A DNA stretch of 55,651 bases from Nocardia brevicatena NBRC 12119 (GTDB taxonomy: Bacteria > Actinomycetota > Actinomycetes > Mycobacteriales > Mycobacteriaceae): positions 1-55,651 of the forward strand of contig NZ_BAFU01000021.1 in assembly GCF_000308495.1 (NCBI RefSeq). The letters run 5' to 3'. Under the pieces are notes generated by a model. The model did no database searches. It worked only from the letters and a program-made list of their open reading frames with translations, and was not told where the DNA came from. Numbering within the stretch: the stretch's first letter is position 1; each line of letters opens with the position of its first letter. Both the position numbers and the translations under genes were made by a program. Positions 7,393 through 15,316 of this stretch are shown piece after piece.

Positions 7393-8046
7393 GTGCGACA
7401 CGCATACGGCCTGAGCATTCCGCAAACCGTCGAAGACGCCTGCGATCCGGCACGGATGGCCCTGCTCATCTACGACATGCAGGTGGGTATCGTTCGCCAG
7501 GTCCCGGACGGTGACCGGATCGTCGCCGGATGCGTGCGCTTGCGCGACGCGGCACGTGCCAATGGTTTCCGCGTGTTCTATGTCCGACACATGTCGCTGC
7601 CGACCGCCGTGGCGGGTGTAGCGCAGCTGCGCACCGCGATGGCCTGGCAGCGGGTGGACGATCCGGCGCAGGTGCGCTGCAGCTTCCCGCAGGGTTCGCC
7701 CCAATATCAGCTCGTACCGGAACTCACCCCCGGGCCGGACGAGATGGTCTTCGACAAGATCACCATGTCGGCCTTCGCCGCTACCCCGCTGGACATTGCG
7801 CTGCGCGACTGCGGTATAGACACCTTCGCGGTGGCCGGGATCGCGCTCGAGGTCGGGATAGAGCCCACCGTCCGACACGCCCTCGACCTGGGCTACCTGC
7901 CGATCATGGTAACGGACGCCTGCGGAGCCGGGAACCGCGAGGCGGCCGAACGCACGTACCGGACCCTGGCCTTCGCGGGTGGTTCGCTGACCACCGAGAC
8001 CGAAACGCTCACCACCCTGATGGCCGAGGCCGGCGTCATGCGGTGA
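7393..8046 (+). CDS. Isochorismatase-like hydrolase lacking the catalytic cysteine
   Basis: The chosen start is GTG 7393 (GAGG eight bases upstream); GTG 7375 is possible. About 217 residues with the isochorismatase-like alpha/beta fold: Asp28 in MALLIYDMQVGI and Lys122 in MVFDKITMSAFAATPLD. The nucleophile loop reads AGIALEVGIEPTVRHALDLG, where family members have GVxTExCV; Gly155 replaces the cysteine. The C-terminal VVTDACG-type segment (IMVTDACGAGNREAAERT) is normal. Loss of the nucleophile means classical hydrolase chemistry is unlikely. Isochorismatase proper works without Cys, so a non-covalent hydrolase remains possible. Substrate unknown. Confidence 0.75.
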   Translation: MRHAYGLSIPQTVEDACDPARMALLIYDMQVGIVRQVPDGDRIVAGCVRLRDAARANGFRVFYVRHMSLPTAVAGVAQLRTAMAWQRVDDPAQVRCSFPQGSPQYQLVPELTPGPDEMVFDKITMSAFAATPLDIALRDCGIDTFAVAGIALEVGIEPTVRHALDLGYLPIMVTDACGAGNREAAERTYRTLAFAGGSLTTETETLTTLMAEAGVMR

Positions 8047-8092
8047 GGAAGGTCGGCCGTTTGCCCCACGGTATCCGCGGTAGGCGGACGGC

Positions 8093-8834
8093 ATGTTGCA
8101 ACGCAACGTCGCCGACGGCGTGCATCGACTCGCGCACGCCGATGTCAATGTCTATCTGATAGAGGACGACAACGGTGTCACCATGCTCGACACCGGGTGG
8201 CCCGCGACCTTCCACCGTCTGGAAACCGCCCCTGCGCGATATCGGGCGTGGCCCCGCCGACGTGCGTGCGGTGCTACTCACCCACGCGCACTTCGACCAC
8301 GTCGGTTCGGCGCGACGGGTGCGCGGAACCTGGGGCGCGCTGGTGTTCACTCACGACGGCGACCGTTTCCTGGCCGCTCATCCCTATCGCTACCAGCGGG
8401 AACGCAACCCCCTGCGGTATTCGATCCGGTACCCGCGGTCGTTGCCGGTGCTGGGGAGGACGGCGCCGGCCGGGGTCTTCTTCGTGCGCGGACTCGCCAA
8501 CCCGGTACCGATGGAGGCCGGGGCCCGGCTCGATGTGCCGGGCCGGCCCCAGGTGGTGTTCACCCCGGGCACACGATGGGGCACTGCGCGCTGCACCTGC
8601 CCGATCGCGACGTTGTCATCTCCGGGGACGCGCTGGTCACCTCGACCCCTATACCGGTGGGGTCGGCCGCAGATCGTCTCGGGCGCGGCCGCCGCCGACA
8701 GCCCTCGGGCGCTGGGCTCGCCGACGGCGTTGGCCGACACCGGCGCGCGGACCGTGCTTCCCGGACACGGTGAGCCCTGGCGCGACGGGGTCGTGGCCGC
8801 CGTGGAGATCGCGGTGCGTGCCGGAGCGTCCTGA
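8093..8834 (+). pseudogene. Metallo-beta-lactamase-fold hydrolase broken by several frameshifts
   Basis: The protein starts at ATG 8093 (MLQRNVADGVHRLAHADVNV, YLIEDDNGVTMLDTGWP). It then moves through other frames: near 8225 to RAVLLTHAHFDHVGSARRV (the metal-binding HxHxDH motif), near 8570 back to the first frame for GHTMGHCALHLPDRDVVISG, near 8640 to LDPYTGGVG, and near 8665 to TALADTGARTVLPGHGEPW. At least four frame changes are needed to read the whole domain, so the gene cannot make an active enzyme. Each piece matches its place in the MBL fold, which shows that the order is intact and decay is by small indels. Confidence 0.75.
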
Positions 8835-8903
8835 ACGGTCGAGCACCGGCGACGGCTCCCCGGATATCGGGTGGAAGCCGCCTCCCCGCTCACCGAGCCC
8901 GGT

Positions 8904-9770
8904 TCATCTACGAGCGGTTGCGTCGACGATATCGGCGAGCCGGTCGACCTGGTCGGGGTCGGCGGACCAGCAGTAGAAGATCACCTCGTCGGCGCCGATA
9001 TCGGTGTAGGTGGTCATCGCCTGTCGGACGGATTCGGCGCTGCTCGACATGCCGGATGCGATCCCGTCGACGTAGTCGCTGAACGCGTAGTAGCGGCGTA
9101 GCTCGCGCAGTGCCTCCGCCACCACCTCATCCGGCCCGATCGCGACATTGACCTGCGCGACCAGGCGCGGGCTGCCGGCGCGGCCGGCTTCGGCCCAGGC
9201 CCGCTCCACCGCACGGAATTTGGCGTCCATGTACGCGGGCGGGAGTCCGGCGCCGAGGAAACCGTCGGCCCAGCGGGCGACGCGGGCCAGTGCGGCCTGC
9301 GCGAACCCGCCGATCAACAGTTCCGGACCACCGGTGCGGGTGGGCCGTGGGCCGATCGGTCCGGCCTCGTCGGAGAACGGTGCGCCCGCCCAGAGCGAGC
9401 GCATGCGGTCGAGTTGGGTGTCGAGCCGCTTGCCGCGGGTATGGATATCGACGCCGGTGGCGAGGTAGTCGTCGGCGCGGCCACCCACACCGACACCGAG
9501 CGTAAAGCGGCCGTTGGAGATCCGGTCGAGTGTCGCGGATTGTTTCGCCAGCAGCGCGGTTTCCCGTAGCGGTGCCAGTACGACCTCGGTTTGGAGGCGG
9601 ATTCGCGTGGTCGCGGCCGCGATGGCGGCAAGGCCGATCATGGGCTCGGGGTTGTCGTAGACCAGCCGGTCGAGGATGGCGATGGTGTCGAAGGGACCGT
9701 GCTCGGCGCGCCGAGCCCATTCCAACAGCACGGCGGGATCGGAAACAGGAAGGCCAATGCCCACGGACAT
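8904..9770 (-). CDS. LLM-class F420-dependent oxidoreductase (luciferase-like)
   Basis: ATG 9770 has AAGGAG eight bases upstream, giving 288 residues. A luciferase-like monooxygenase/F420 fold is seen: MSVGIGLPVSDPAVLLEWAR, TIAILDRLVYDNPEPMIGLA, AAATTRIRLQTEVVLAPLRE, LDRISNGRFTLGVGVGGRAD and the RPTRTGGPELLIGGFAQAA segment. Enzymes of this type transfer hydride from coenzyme F420 or use FMN; substrate is not predictable. Nocardia and mycobacteria carry dozens of these. The longer upstream frame is ignored because of the good ribosome site. Confidence 0.85.
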   Translation of the reverse strand: MSVGIGLPVSDPAVLLEWARRAEHGPFDTIAILDRLVYDNPEPMIGLAAIAAATTRIRLQTEVVLAPLRETALLAKQSATLDRISNGRFTLGVGVGGRADDYLATGVDIHTRGKRLDTQLDRMRSLWAGAPFSDEAGPIGPRPTRTGGPELLIGGFAQAALARVARWADGFLGAGLPPAYMDAKFRAVERAWAEAGRAGSPRLVAQVNVAIGPDEVVAEALRELRRYYAFSDYVDGIASGMSSSAESVRQAMTTYTDIGADEVIFYCWSADPDQVDRLADIVDATARR

Positions 9771-9894
9771 CGGTGATTCTCCTTCGGGAGGGTATGCGTA
9801 TACGACGTACCGCCCCGCCCGGCCCGATGACATCGAACTGCGCTCTCATCTGCGGCGTACTTCCGGAGAGCGCAATGGGTTGTTCAGCACCGTA

Positions 9895-10032
9895 TCACAC
9901 GGAATCGGCCTCGGCTCCCGGTGGGAGAACGTCGACGAGCCGGCGGGCGAATTCCTCCGCGTCGGTGCGGATTCCGTTGTGCCCGCCCGGGGACTCGGTG
10001 ACCGGGCGGCCGAGCCGGGCGGTGCTCCCCAC
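9895..10032 (-). pseudogene. C-terminal remnant of an alpha/beta hydrolase
   Basis: A short minus-strand frame reads STARLGRPVTESPGGHNGI then RTDAEEFARRLVDVLP before its stop. PGGHNG followed by an acidic helix EFARRLVDVL is the catalytic-histidine end of many alpha/beta hydrolases. Nothing upstream supplies the nucleophile elbow in any frame, so only the tail survives. Confidence 0.45.
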
Positions 10033-10091
10033 GGCCGGGCACGGTCAGGGCCGCGGATCGCCTCGGAACTGTCCTTTCCTCATGGTGGCCG

Positions 10092-10619
10092 CTACCGGAC
10101 CGTCGGTTTGTACCAGCCGGAACGGGCATCGAAGGTCAGACCGGCGGGATCGGTGAACTCGACCATGTCGCGCTTTTGCCCCAACTGCACGGCGATACCG
10201 CGGAACTCGGCGTCGGCGGTCACGGAGAGCGGATCGATGCCGATTCCGTGCTGGTCGCCTTTCAGATCAACGGAGAAACGAACGGTCGTGCCCGTTTGCC
10301 GAAGAGCCTGTATGCGCACGTACTCGTAGGGGCGATGGTCGAAGAAATACACCGACGCCTCGATCGGCTCGCCGAATTCGGTGCATTCCGCCTGTGTGCC
10401 GGCTATATCCTGCCAGGAGGTGACGTCCAGCGGTATCCCATCGATCAGGATGGCGACGGACATCTCCCCGCAGGAGCGCCGCACCGGCTGACACTCGATG
10501 AACAGGGACCAGGTGAGCGTCGGGCCGTAACCGAGCGCCTCCTTCTCGAATAGGTGTCCGTACCAGTAGGACCCTGATATCGGGTGAACCTCATCGATGA
10601 TCGGTGGGTGTCGGGTCAC
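10092..10619 (-). CDS. Hypothetical protein downstream of an ArsR/SRPBCC pair
   Basis: GTG 10619, 11 bases after the ArsR stop codon, gives 175 residues: MTRHPPIIDEVHPISGSYWY, an aromatic-rich N-terminal half, then MSVAILIDGIPLDVTSWQDI and VTADAEFRGIAVQLGQKRD. ATG 10649 within the ArsR end is an alternative start. It looks soluble, beta-rich and without signal peptide or membrane span. I do not recognise a family. The spacing implies co-transcription with the ArsR regulator, so it may act in the same stress response. Confidence 0.55.
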   Translation of the reverse strand: MTRHPPIIDEVHPISGSYWYGHLFEKEALGYGPTLTWSLFIECQPVRRSCGEMSVAILIDGIPLDVTSWQDIAGTQAECTEFGEPIEASVYFFDHRPYEYVRIQALRQTGTTVRFSVDLKGDQHGIGIDPLSVTADAEFRGIAVQLGQKRDMVEFTDPAGLTFDARSGWYKPTVR

Positions 10620-10629
10620 GGGGTGGCCG

Positions 10630-10971
10630 CTACCCGGTGGCGGGACCATCGAGATAGTCGCGCAGTGCGTCGAGCGGGCCGTCCCAGTCGCGGGCCAGTG
10701 CGGCCAGGAACTGCTGCGCCAACCGCATGGGGGCGGACCGCACGCGGTAGCGCACCCGGCGCCGCTCCCCGGGTTCGGCCGTCACCAGACCTGCCTCGGC
10801 GAGCAAGGTCAGATGTTTGGCGATCGCCTGTCGGGTGATAGGCAGTGCGGCGGCGAGGTCGGTCGCGGTGGCCGGACCCTTGGCGGCCAGTTCGGCCAGG
10901 ATGGCGCGGCGGCTCGGGTCGGCCAGCGCGATGAAGACCTGTTCGGCGACCGCCTCGTTGTCAGACGGCAT
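10630..10971 (-). CDS. ArsR-family winged-helix repressor
   Basis: 113 residues with the ArsR/SmtB core: FIALADPSRRAILAELAAKG, the helix-turn-helix ATDLAAALPITRQAIAKHLT, LLAEAGLVTAEPGERRRV and a C-terminal dimer helix. No CxC metal site is present, as in the ArsR proteins paired with SRPBCC (AHSA1) genes. Its start overlaps the end of the SRPBCC gene by 11 bases. The large dyad at 11411-11451 in front of the operon is its likely operator. Confidence 0.9.
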   Translation of the reverse strand: MPSDNEAVAEQVFIALADPSRRAILAELAAKGPATATDLAAALPITRQAIAKHLTLLAEAGLVTAEPGERRRVRYRVRSAPMRLAQQFLAALARDWDGPLDALRDYLDGPATG

Positions 10972-11392
10972 CGAGATAGTCGACCAGTTCGCCCAACTCG
11001 CTTGTCCAGCCCTGGGCGTGGGAGTCGTACGCCTTGTGGCCGATGTCGTCGGGCATCTGCGCGAAACCGGACTCGACCACTCGCAGTCGCGTGCCGGAAC
11101 CGCTCGGTTCGAGGGTGAACTCGACGTAGGTGCGGCGCGGATCGTCCTCGGGTATCCCGTCGATCCGCCAGGTGAAGCCGAACACCGTGGGTTCCTCTAC
11201 CCGGATGACCCGCAGGTCGGCCTGGTGTCCTTCGGCCCAGCGCAATTGGGCGGCGCCGCCCGGACGCAGATCGATCGTGGCCGCGTTGCCGAACCAGGTG
11301 CCCAGCCCTTCGGCGGTGGTGAGTGCCGCCCACACTTTGTCCGGCGGGTGGACGAGTTCGAGGGTGCGCTCTATACGGTCCGGAAATCCCAT
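10961..11392 (-). CDS. SRPBCC (AHSA1/START-like) domain protein
   Basis: ATG 11392 has AAGGGAGG five bases upstream; 143 residues. The AHSA1 signature is clear: RIERTLELVHPPDKVWAALT, TTAEGLGTWFGNAATIDLRP, GGAAQLRWAEGH, FGFTWRIDG, and a C-terminal helix AQGWTSELGELVDYLDAV. These small proteins bind hydrophobic ligands and are routinely encoded with an ArsR regulator, as here. It is the first gene of a three-gene operon that starts just below a 41-bp palindrome. Confidence 0.85.
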   Translation of the reverse strand: MGFPDRIERTLELVHPPDKVWAALTTAEGLGTWFGNAATIDLRPGGAAQLRWAEGHQADLRVIRVEEPTVFGFTWRIDGIPEDDPRRTYVEFTLEPSGSGTRLRVVESGFAQMPDDIGHKAYDSHAQGWTSELGELVDYLDAV

Positions 11393-11410
11393 GACAACCT
11401 CCCTTGAGTA

Positions 11411-11451
11411 GCAACTGATCGGTTGCAATAATATTGCAACCGATCAGTTGC
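11411..11451. promoter_or_regulatory. Perfect 41-bp palindrome, probable ArsR operator
   Basis: GCAACTGATCGGTTGCAATA and its exact reverse complement flank a single central A. Each arm itself contains GCAAC/GTTGC six bases apart, so there are four half-sites in two nested dyads. It ends 18 bases before the SRPBCC start codon and covers the promoter position of the ArsR operon. Binding by the ArsR protein is inferred from position. Confidence 0.7.
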
Positions 11452-11452
11452 G

Positions 11453-12076
11453 TCAAGGAATGGGGGTGGCTTGCGCCGGGTGGCCCGAGACGGCCTGTTC
11501 ACCAAGGAATTCCGTCATCAGGGCGGTCCATTCGGCGGCTTCTCGGCGAACGGCAGGTGGCCGGTGCGGATATCGACCAGCCGGGCCGCGACCGGTCCTT
11601 CGGCACCTCGCGATGCAGGTCGGGAGGCACCAGGGCGTCGGCGGTCGTAGAGATCACCAGAGCGGGGACGGTCACTTCGGCCGGATCGGCGCGTACATCG
11701 GTGCAGGCGACGATATCGGCCTGATCGGCGGAACCGGCCGGCAGGGTGTGCGCGGTTGTCCGGATGATGGCCTCCAGTCCCTCCGGTGAAAGTCCGGCAC
11801 ATGACCATTCGCCGCCGAGGTGGCAGAAGGTGGGCCATTTCCGGTGCTCAGAATGGCGACATCGGCGTCTATGGCCTCCACGGCGAGTCCTTCCGGCAAC
11901 GGCTACGGCACGCGGCCGTCCGCCTGCTGCTCGACGTTCGCCGGGCTGGGCGCATGGCCCATCTCGACGTGAAGAAGGTCGGCAGGATCTCCGCCGGCGG
12001 CGGGTGGCATGTCCATGGTCGTGACAGTGAGCAGACCGAAGCTGCGGACAGCGCGAAGTCGGCCGAGGCCAAACAT
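11453..12076 (-). pseudogene. Alpha/beta hydrolase gene broken by frameshifts
   Basis: From ATG 12076 (MFGLGRLRAVRSFGLLTVTT then DMPPAAGGDPADLLHVEMGH) the reading passes through other frames: PEGLAVEAIDADVAILSTGN, then VPALVISTTADALVPPDLHR (the catalytic-aspartate strand), then RLVDIRTGHLPFAEKP (the catalytic histidine) and finally MTEFLGEQAV before a stop at 11453. The pieces are in the correct order for an alpha/beta hydrolase but need several frame changes. No intact product is possible. It is divergent from the serine hydrolase gene and ends at the ArsR operator. Confidence 0.6.
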
Positions 12077-12148
12077 GGCTATCGTCGACGGTTTCCTCAC
12101 CGCTCGGCGGGCCGAGCGGCGCGAGGGCAGCCGCATACCGCTCGCGCC

Positions 12149-13420
12149 GTGATTACCCTGGGCGCCGTGAGCGCAGATACCTCCTCGCTGGTGCAGATAG
12201 TGGCCGACCTGGACTCCGTGACCTCGTTCGGATACGAGGACGACCCCGCCGACGCGGGCCTGAACCGCGCGGATGTCGAGGCGATCTGGGAGTCGGTGCG
12301 CCGGTGGTACCGGATGGGAACCACACCGGCCATCCAGGTGTGTCTGCGCCGCGGTGGGAAGGTCGTGCTGAACCGGGCGATCGGGCACGGGTGGGGAAAC
12401 GGGCCGAAGGACAGGCCCGACGCCGAGAAGATCCCGGTGACGACCGAGAGCCCGTTCTGCGGATTCTCCACCGCCAAGGGCGTCTCGGCCGCGGTGATGT
12501 TCATGCTCGTCGAGCAGGGTGCCTTCGCCCTCGACGATCCGGTGTGCGCCCATATCCCGGAGTTCGCGGCCAACGGCAAGGACACGATCACGATCGGGGA
12601 CGTGCTGTCGCATTCGGCCGGCATACCGTTTGTGACACCGCCCTATCGCGGGTACCAGCTGGTGTTCGACGAAGAGCTGTGCGTGCGCGGTCTGGCGGAT
12701 CTGAAGCCGAGCTGGCAGCCGGGCCGGTTCCGCGTTTACCACGCGCTGACCAGCGGGCTGATCCAGCGGCTGTTGGTGCGGCGGGCCACCGGCAAACGGA
12801 TGCGCGAACATCTGGCCGAACGGGTCCTGGAGCCGCTGGGGTTCCGCTGGACGAATTTCGGAGTGCGCCCCGAGGATGTCGACGCGGTGGTGCCCAGTGT
12901 GCGAACCGGCCCGCCGCCGCCCCGGTTCGCGACATTCGTGGCGGGCAAGGCGCTCGGCGGCCCGATGTCCGGGCCGAAGTCCATGGACGCGAACCGGGAG
13001 TTCCTCACCGCGGAACTGCCTTCCGGCAATCTCATCACCACGGCCTTCGAGCTGTCGCGGTTTTACGAGGTCCTCGTACGGGGAGGCGAACTCGACGGTG
13101 TGCGGATGATGGAGCCGGAGACCGTCCGTGCCGCGGTGCGGCCGGCCCCGTGGATTCCGGGAATTGCCGGGCGAGTGAGCCGCGCCGGTTACGAGCTGGG
13201 CGCGGGGCGTTCGAAATTCGGCCGTGACACCCGGTCCCATTTCGGGCGCAGCGGTCTGACCACCCAGTACGGCTGGGCCGATCCGGAACGCGGGCTCACC
13301 GGCGCCATTCTGACCAGCGGGAAGGCCAAGACCGACACCGATCGGCCGTGGCGGCTGGTCGCGCAGATCTCCGCCACCGTGGGTGCGCTCCCGGCCGCGG
13401 ACCGGGTCTTCGAACTCTGA
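12149..13420 (+). CDS. Serine hydrolase of the class C beta-lactamase/EstB family
   Basis: GTG 12149 (or GTG 12167) gives about 423 residues. Ser107 and Lys110 in CGFSTAKGVSAAVMFMLVEQ form the SxxK motif. The tyrosine motif reads RFRVYHALTSG, and SHFGRSGLTTQYGWADP is the third active-site segment, with Gly-Leu in place of the penicillinase KTG. There is no signal peptide, so this is a cytoplasmic esterase/amidase rather than a resistance enzyme. The long upstream extension of the frame is antisense to the hydrolase pseudogene and was not used. Confidence 0.8.
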   Translation: MITLGAVSADTSSLVQIVADLDSVTSFGYEDDPADAGLNRADVEAIWESVRRWYRMGTTPAIQVCLRRGGKVVLNRAIGHGWGNGPKDRPDAEKIPVTTESPFCGFSTAKGVSAAVMFMLVEQGAFALDDPVCAHIPEFAANGKDTITIGDVLSHSAGIPFVTPPYRGYQLVFDEELCVRGLADLKPSWQPGRFRVYHALTSGLIQRLLVRRATGKRMREHLAERVLEPLGFRWTNFGVRPEDVDAVVPSVRTGPPPPRFATFVAGKALGGPMSGPKSMDANREFLTAELPSGNLITTAFELSRFYEVLVRGGELDGVRMMEPETVRAAVRPAPWIPGIAGRVSRAGYELGAGRSKFGRDTRSHFGRSGLTTQYGWADPERGLTGAILTSGKAKTDTDRPWRLVAQISATVGALPAADRVFEL

Positions 13421-13423
13421 GTC

Positions 13424-13993
13424 TCAGGCGACACCGGGCTCCCGTGCCGCGATGGCCAGATCCTTGTCGCCGCGTCCGGGCAGGCACAGCAGGACGATCG
13501 AACCCGCGGGCAATTCGGCGTGTTCGGCCATTTCCAGCAGATATCCGAGGGCGTGCGCGGATTCGAGGGCGGTGATGATGGCCTCGGTGCGGCCGAGCCC
13601 GCGCAGCCCGAGCAGGGCGCACACCGTCGCCGCCGCGACTCCGTGCTGTCCGGCGCCGGTTTCGGCGACGATCCGCCGTTTGCCCATTCGCGGCCGGCAA
13701 TTCCTGACCGAGGGTGTTGTTGATCTTGTGCGCACCGGTGTGCGCCATATCCTCGCGCTTCGGATACACTTTGGCGCCGTTCACCCGGAGCAACTCGGCG
13801 AACCGGGGCACCTGGCGCAGCAGGGTCGGGCGGCCGACGCGTTCTCGCAGCGGATAGGACAGTTCGGCGAGGAAACCGGGATCGCTCGCGGCGTGGTGAC
13901 AGGCGTCCTCCAGTTGGGTGAGGGCCGCCATGAGTCCCTCCGGGACGAACCTGCACCGAAACGACCGAAACGCCCCTGCTCATCCGGATACAT
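13424..13993 (-). pseudogene. Degenerate second copy of tryptophan synthase beta (trpB), internally deleted
   Basis: ATG 13993 opens MYPDEQGRFGRFGAG, shifts frame to [39 protein letters not shown] and [19 protein letters not shown] (the PLP-lysine region), then shifts again to [20 protein letters not shown]. It jumps directly to [17 protein letters not shown] and [14 protein letters not shown], which belong to the C-terminus. Roughly half of the central part of TrpB is missing and at least two frameshifts are present. The true trp operon is presumably elsewhere. No trpA or trpC lies nearby. Confidence 0.8.
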
Positions 13994-14192
13994 TCCGTGC
14001 CGGTAGGTCTCTTCCGCCGGGTATCCGATCACCATACGCAGACACACGCTTTCCTGAACGCTGTCCGCCGCAAGTCCGTGCCGGTTCCGCGAGCACCGGG
14101 TCACCTAACGGCAACGAGCCAGTAAACAGTATTGAAGCGGATGTATGCGCAGGATGCCGGCCCTTGCCGTGGTCGGGAACAGGCGGTGGGGC

Positions 14193-15161
14193 TCACCAGT
14201 AGACGCCGGGCACCCAGCGCGCGGCCCGGCGCACCGCGCTACCGGCTACCTTGCGTGCCGTCGATCGGGTATGGGGACGGTGGGGCCGCGTCGGCTGTTC
14301 GGCGGGCTCCGCGGACGCGGTCTTCTCGCCCTTGGCGGCGGGGGAATCGGGCAGTGCGCGATAGTAGCGGTGCATGATGAAATCGCGCAGGCGAGGCGTG
14401 AACAGGGCACCGTACTCCCCGAAGGTACCGACCGGGACGTCGATGCGTCGGGGGCGTTCGACGAGCGCCCGAATCACGGTGGCGGCCGCCCATTCCGGTG
14501 TTTCGGCGCGCCCCTGGTTACCGGTGGGGGTGATCATCGGGGTACGGACCAGCGGCATGTGGATGGTGGTGAACGTGACCCCGTCGGCCATCGTCTCGAC
14601 CGCCGCGACCTCGGTGAATTTGTCCAGCGCCGCCTTACTGGCCAGATAGGCGGAGTAGCGGGGCGTGGCCACCTGGACACCGGCGCTGCTGATATTGACG
14701 ATATGGCCGAATTTCCGCTCCCGCATCTGCGGCAGCAGGGCCAGGGTCAGCCGCAGGGCGCCGAAGTAGTTGACCGCCATGGTGCGTTCGTAGTCGTGCA
14801 GTCGGTCGGTGGAGCGGTGGATGGCGCGGCGGATCGACCGTCCGGCGTTGTTCACCAGCATGTCGACGTGAGCGTGTTCGGCCAGCACGGTTTTCACCGT
14901 ATGGTCGACCGACTCGGAATCGGTGATATCGCACTGGTAGGCGCAGGCGGCACCGCCCGTGGCCCGGATGTGCTCGACCACGGCGTCGAGTTCCGCGCCG
15001 CGCCGGGCGAGCAGCAACACCACCGCGCCTCTGTTCGCGACGGCTATGGCCGCCGCCCGTCCGATACCGGAAGAGGCGCCCGTGATGAGGACGTGCCGTC
15101 CGGTGAGGTCGCGCTTGTCACGCGGGGACCGGGTGGGTTTCCGATTGTCGATCTCGGTCAT
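14193..15161 (-). CDS. Short-chain dehydrogenase/reductase with C-terminal basic tail
   Basis: 322 residues. The Rossmann motif TGASSGIGRAAAIAVANRGA, NNAG in DMLVNNAGRSIRRA, and the catalytic Ser and YSAYLASK (in VATPRYSAYLASKAALDKF) are all in place. The last 70 residues are a Pro/Arg/Ala-rich extension, often seen in mycolata SDRs of the acyl-CoA or lipid-modifying group. A TetR-like dyad lies 33 bases upstream of the start. Substrate unknown. Confidence 0.85.
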   Translation of the reverse strand: MTEIDNRKPTRSPRDKRDLTGRHVLITGASSGIGRAAAIAVANRGAVVLLLARRGAELDAVVEHIRATGGAACAYQCDITDSESVDHTVKTVLAEHAHVDMLVNNAGRSIRRAIHRSTDRLHDYERTMAVNYFGALRLTLALLPQMRERKFGHIVNISSAGVQVATPRYSAYLASKAALDKFTEVAAVETMADGVTFTTIHMPLVRTPMITPTGNQGRAETPEWAAATVIRALVERPRRIDVPVGTFGEYGALFTPRLRDFIMHRYYRALPDSPAAKGEKTASAEPAEQPTRPHRPHTRSTARKVAGSAVRRAARWVPGVYW

Positions 15162-15193
15162 GGCGCTGCCCCTTCGCAGGTTCTTCCCGGATT

Positions 15194-15215
15194 GAACTTA
15201 CTCCTAAGTAAGTTC
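15194..15215. promoter_or_regulatory. 22-bp inverted repeat upstream of the SDR gene
   Basis: GAACTTACT and AGTAAGTTC flank CCTA, a perfect dyad of the size and style bound by TetR-family repressors. It lies in the SDR promoter. No TetR gene is adjacent in this window, so the regulator is elsewhere. Confidence 0.6.
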
Positions 15216-15263
15216 TCCTGCCAAGGGTGTGCGGCGCGCCCGACTTGTTCTGGGAGTTGAAAA

Positions 15264-15305
15264 TTCGCCGATATGTTCGAGCTCGAGATTCGAACATATG
15301 TGCGA
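15264..15305. promoter_or_regulatory. Nested dyad with LexA-box-like half sites
   Basis: TCGAACATATGTGCGA at 15290-15305 differs from the actinobacterial SOS box (TCGAAC-N4-GTTCGA) at one position. A mirror copy TCGCCGATATGTTCGA lies at 15264-15279. Together they form one large inverted repeat (14 of 16 positions pair), with perfect arms ATATGTTCGA/TCGAACATAT. It ends 11 bases before the start of the gene at 15317, overlapping the expected promoter. Confidence 0.5.
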
Positions 15306-15316
15306 TAATGAGGCCC

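Noticed and set aside
11903-13240. 445-codon minus-strand frame across the serine hydrolase
   Set aside because: Mostly antisense to the beta-lactamase-like gene. Only its last part is real and is reported as the alpha/beta hydrolase pseudogene.
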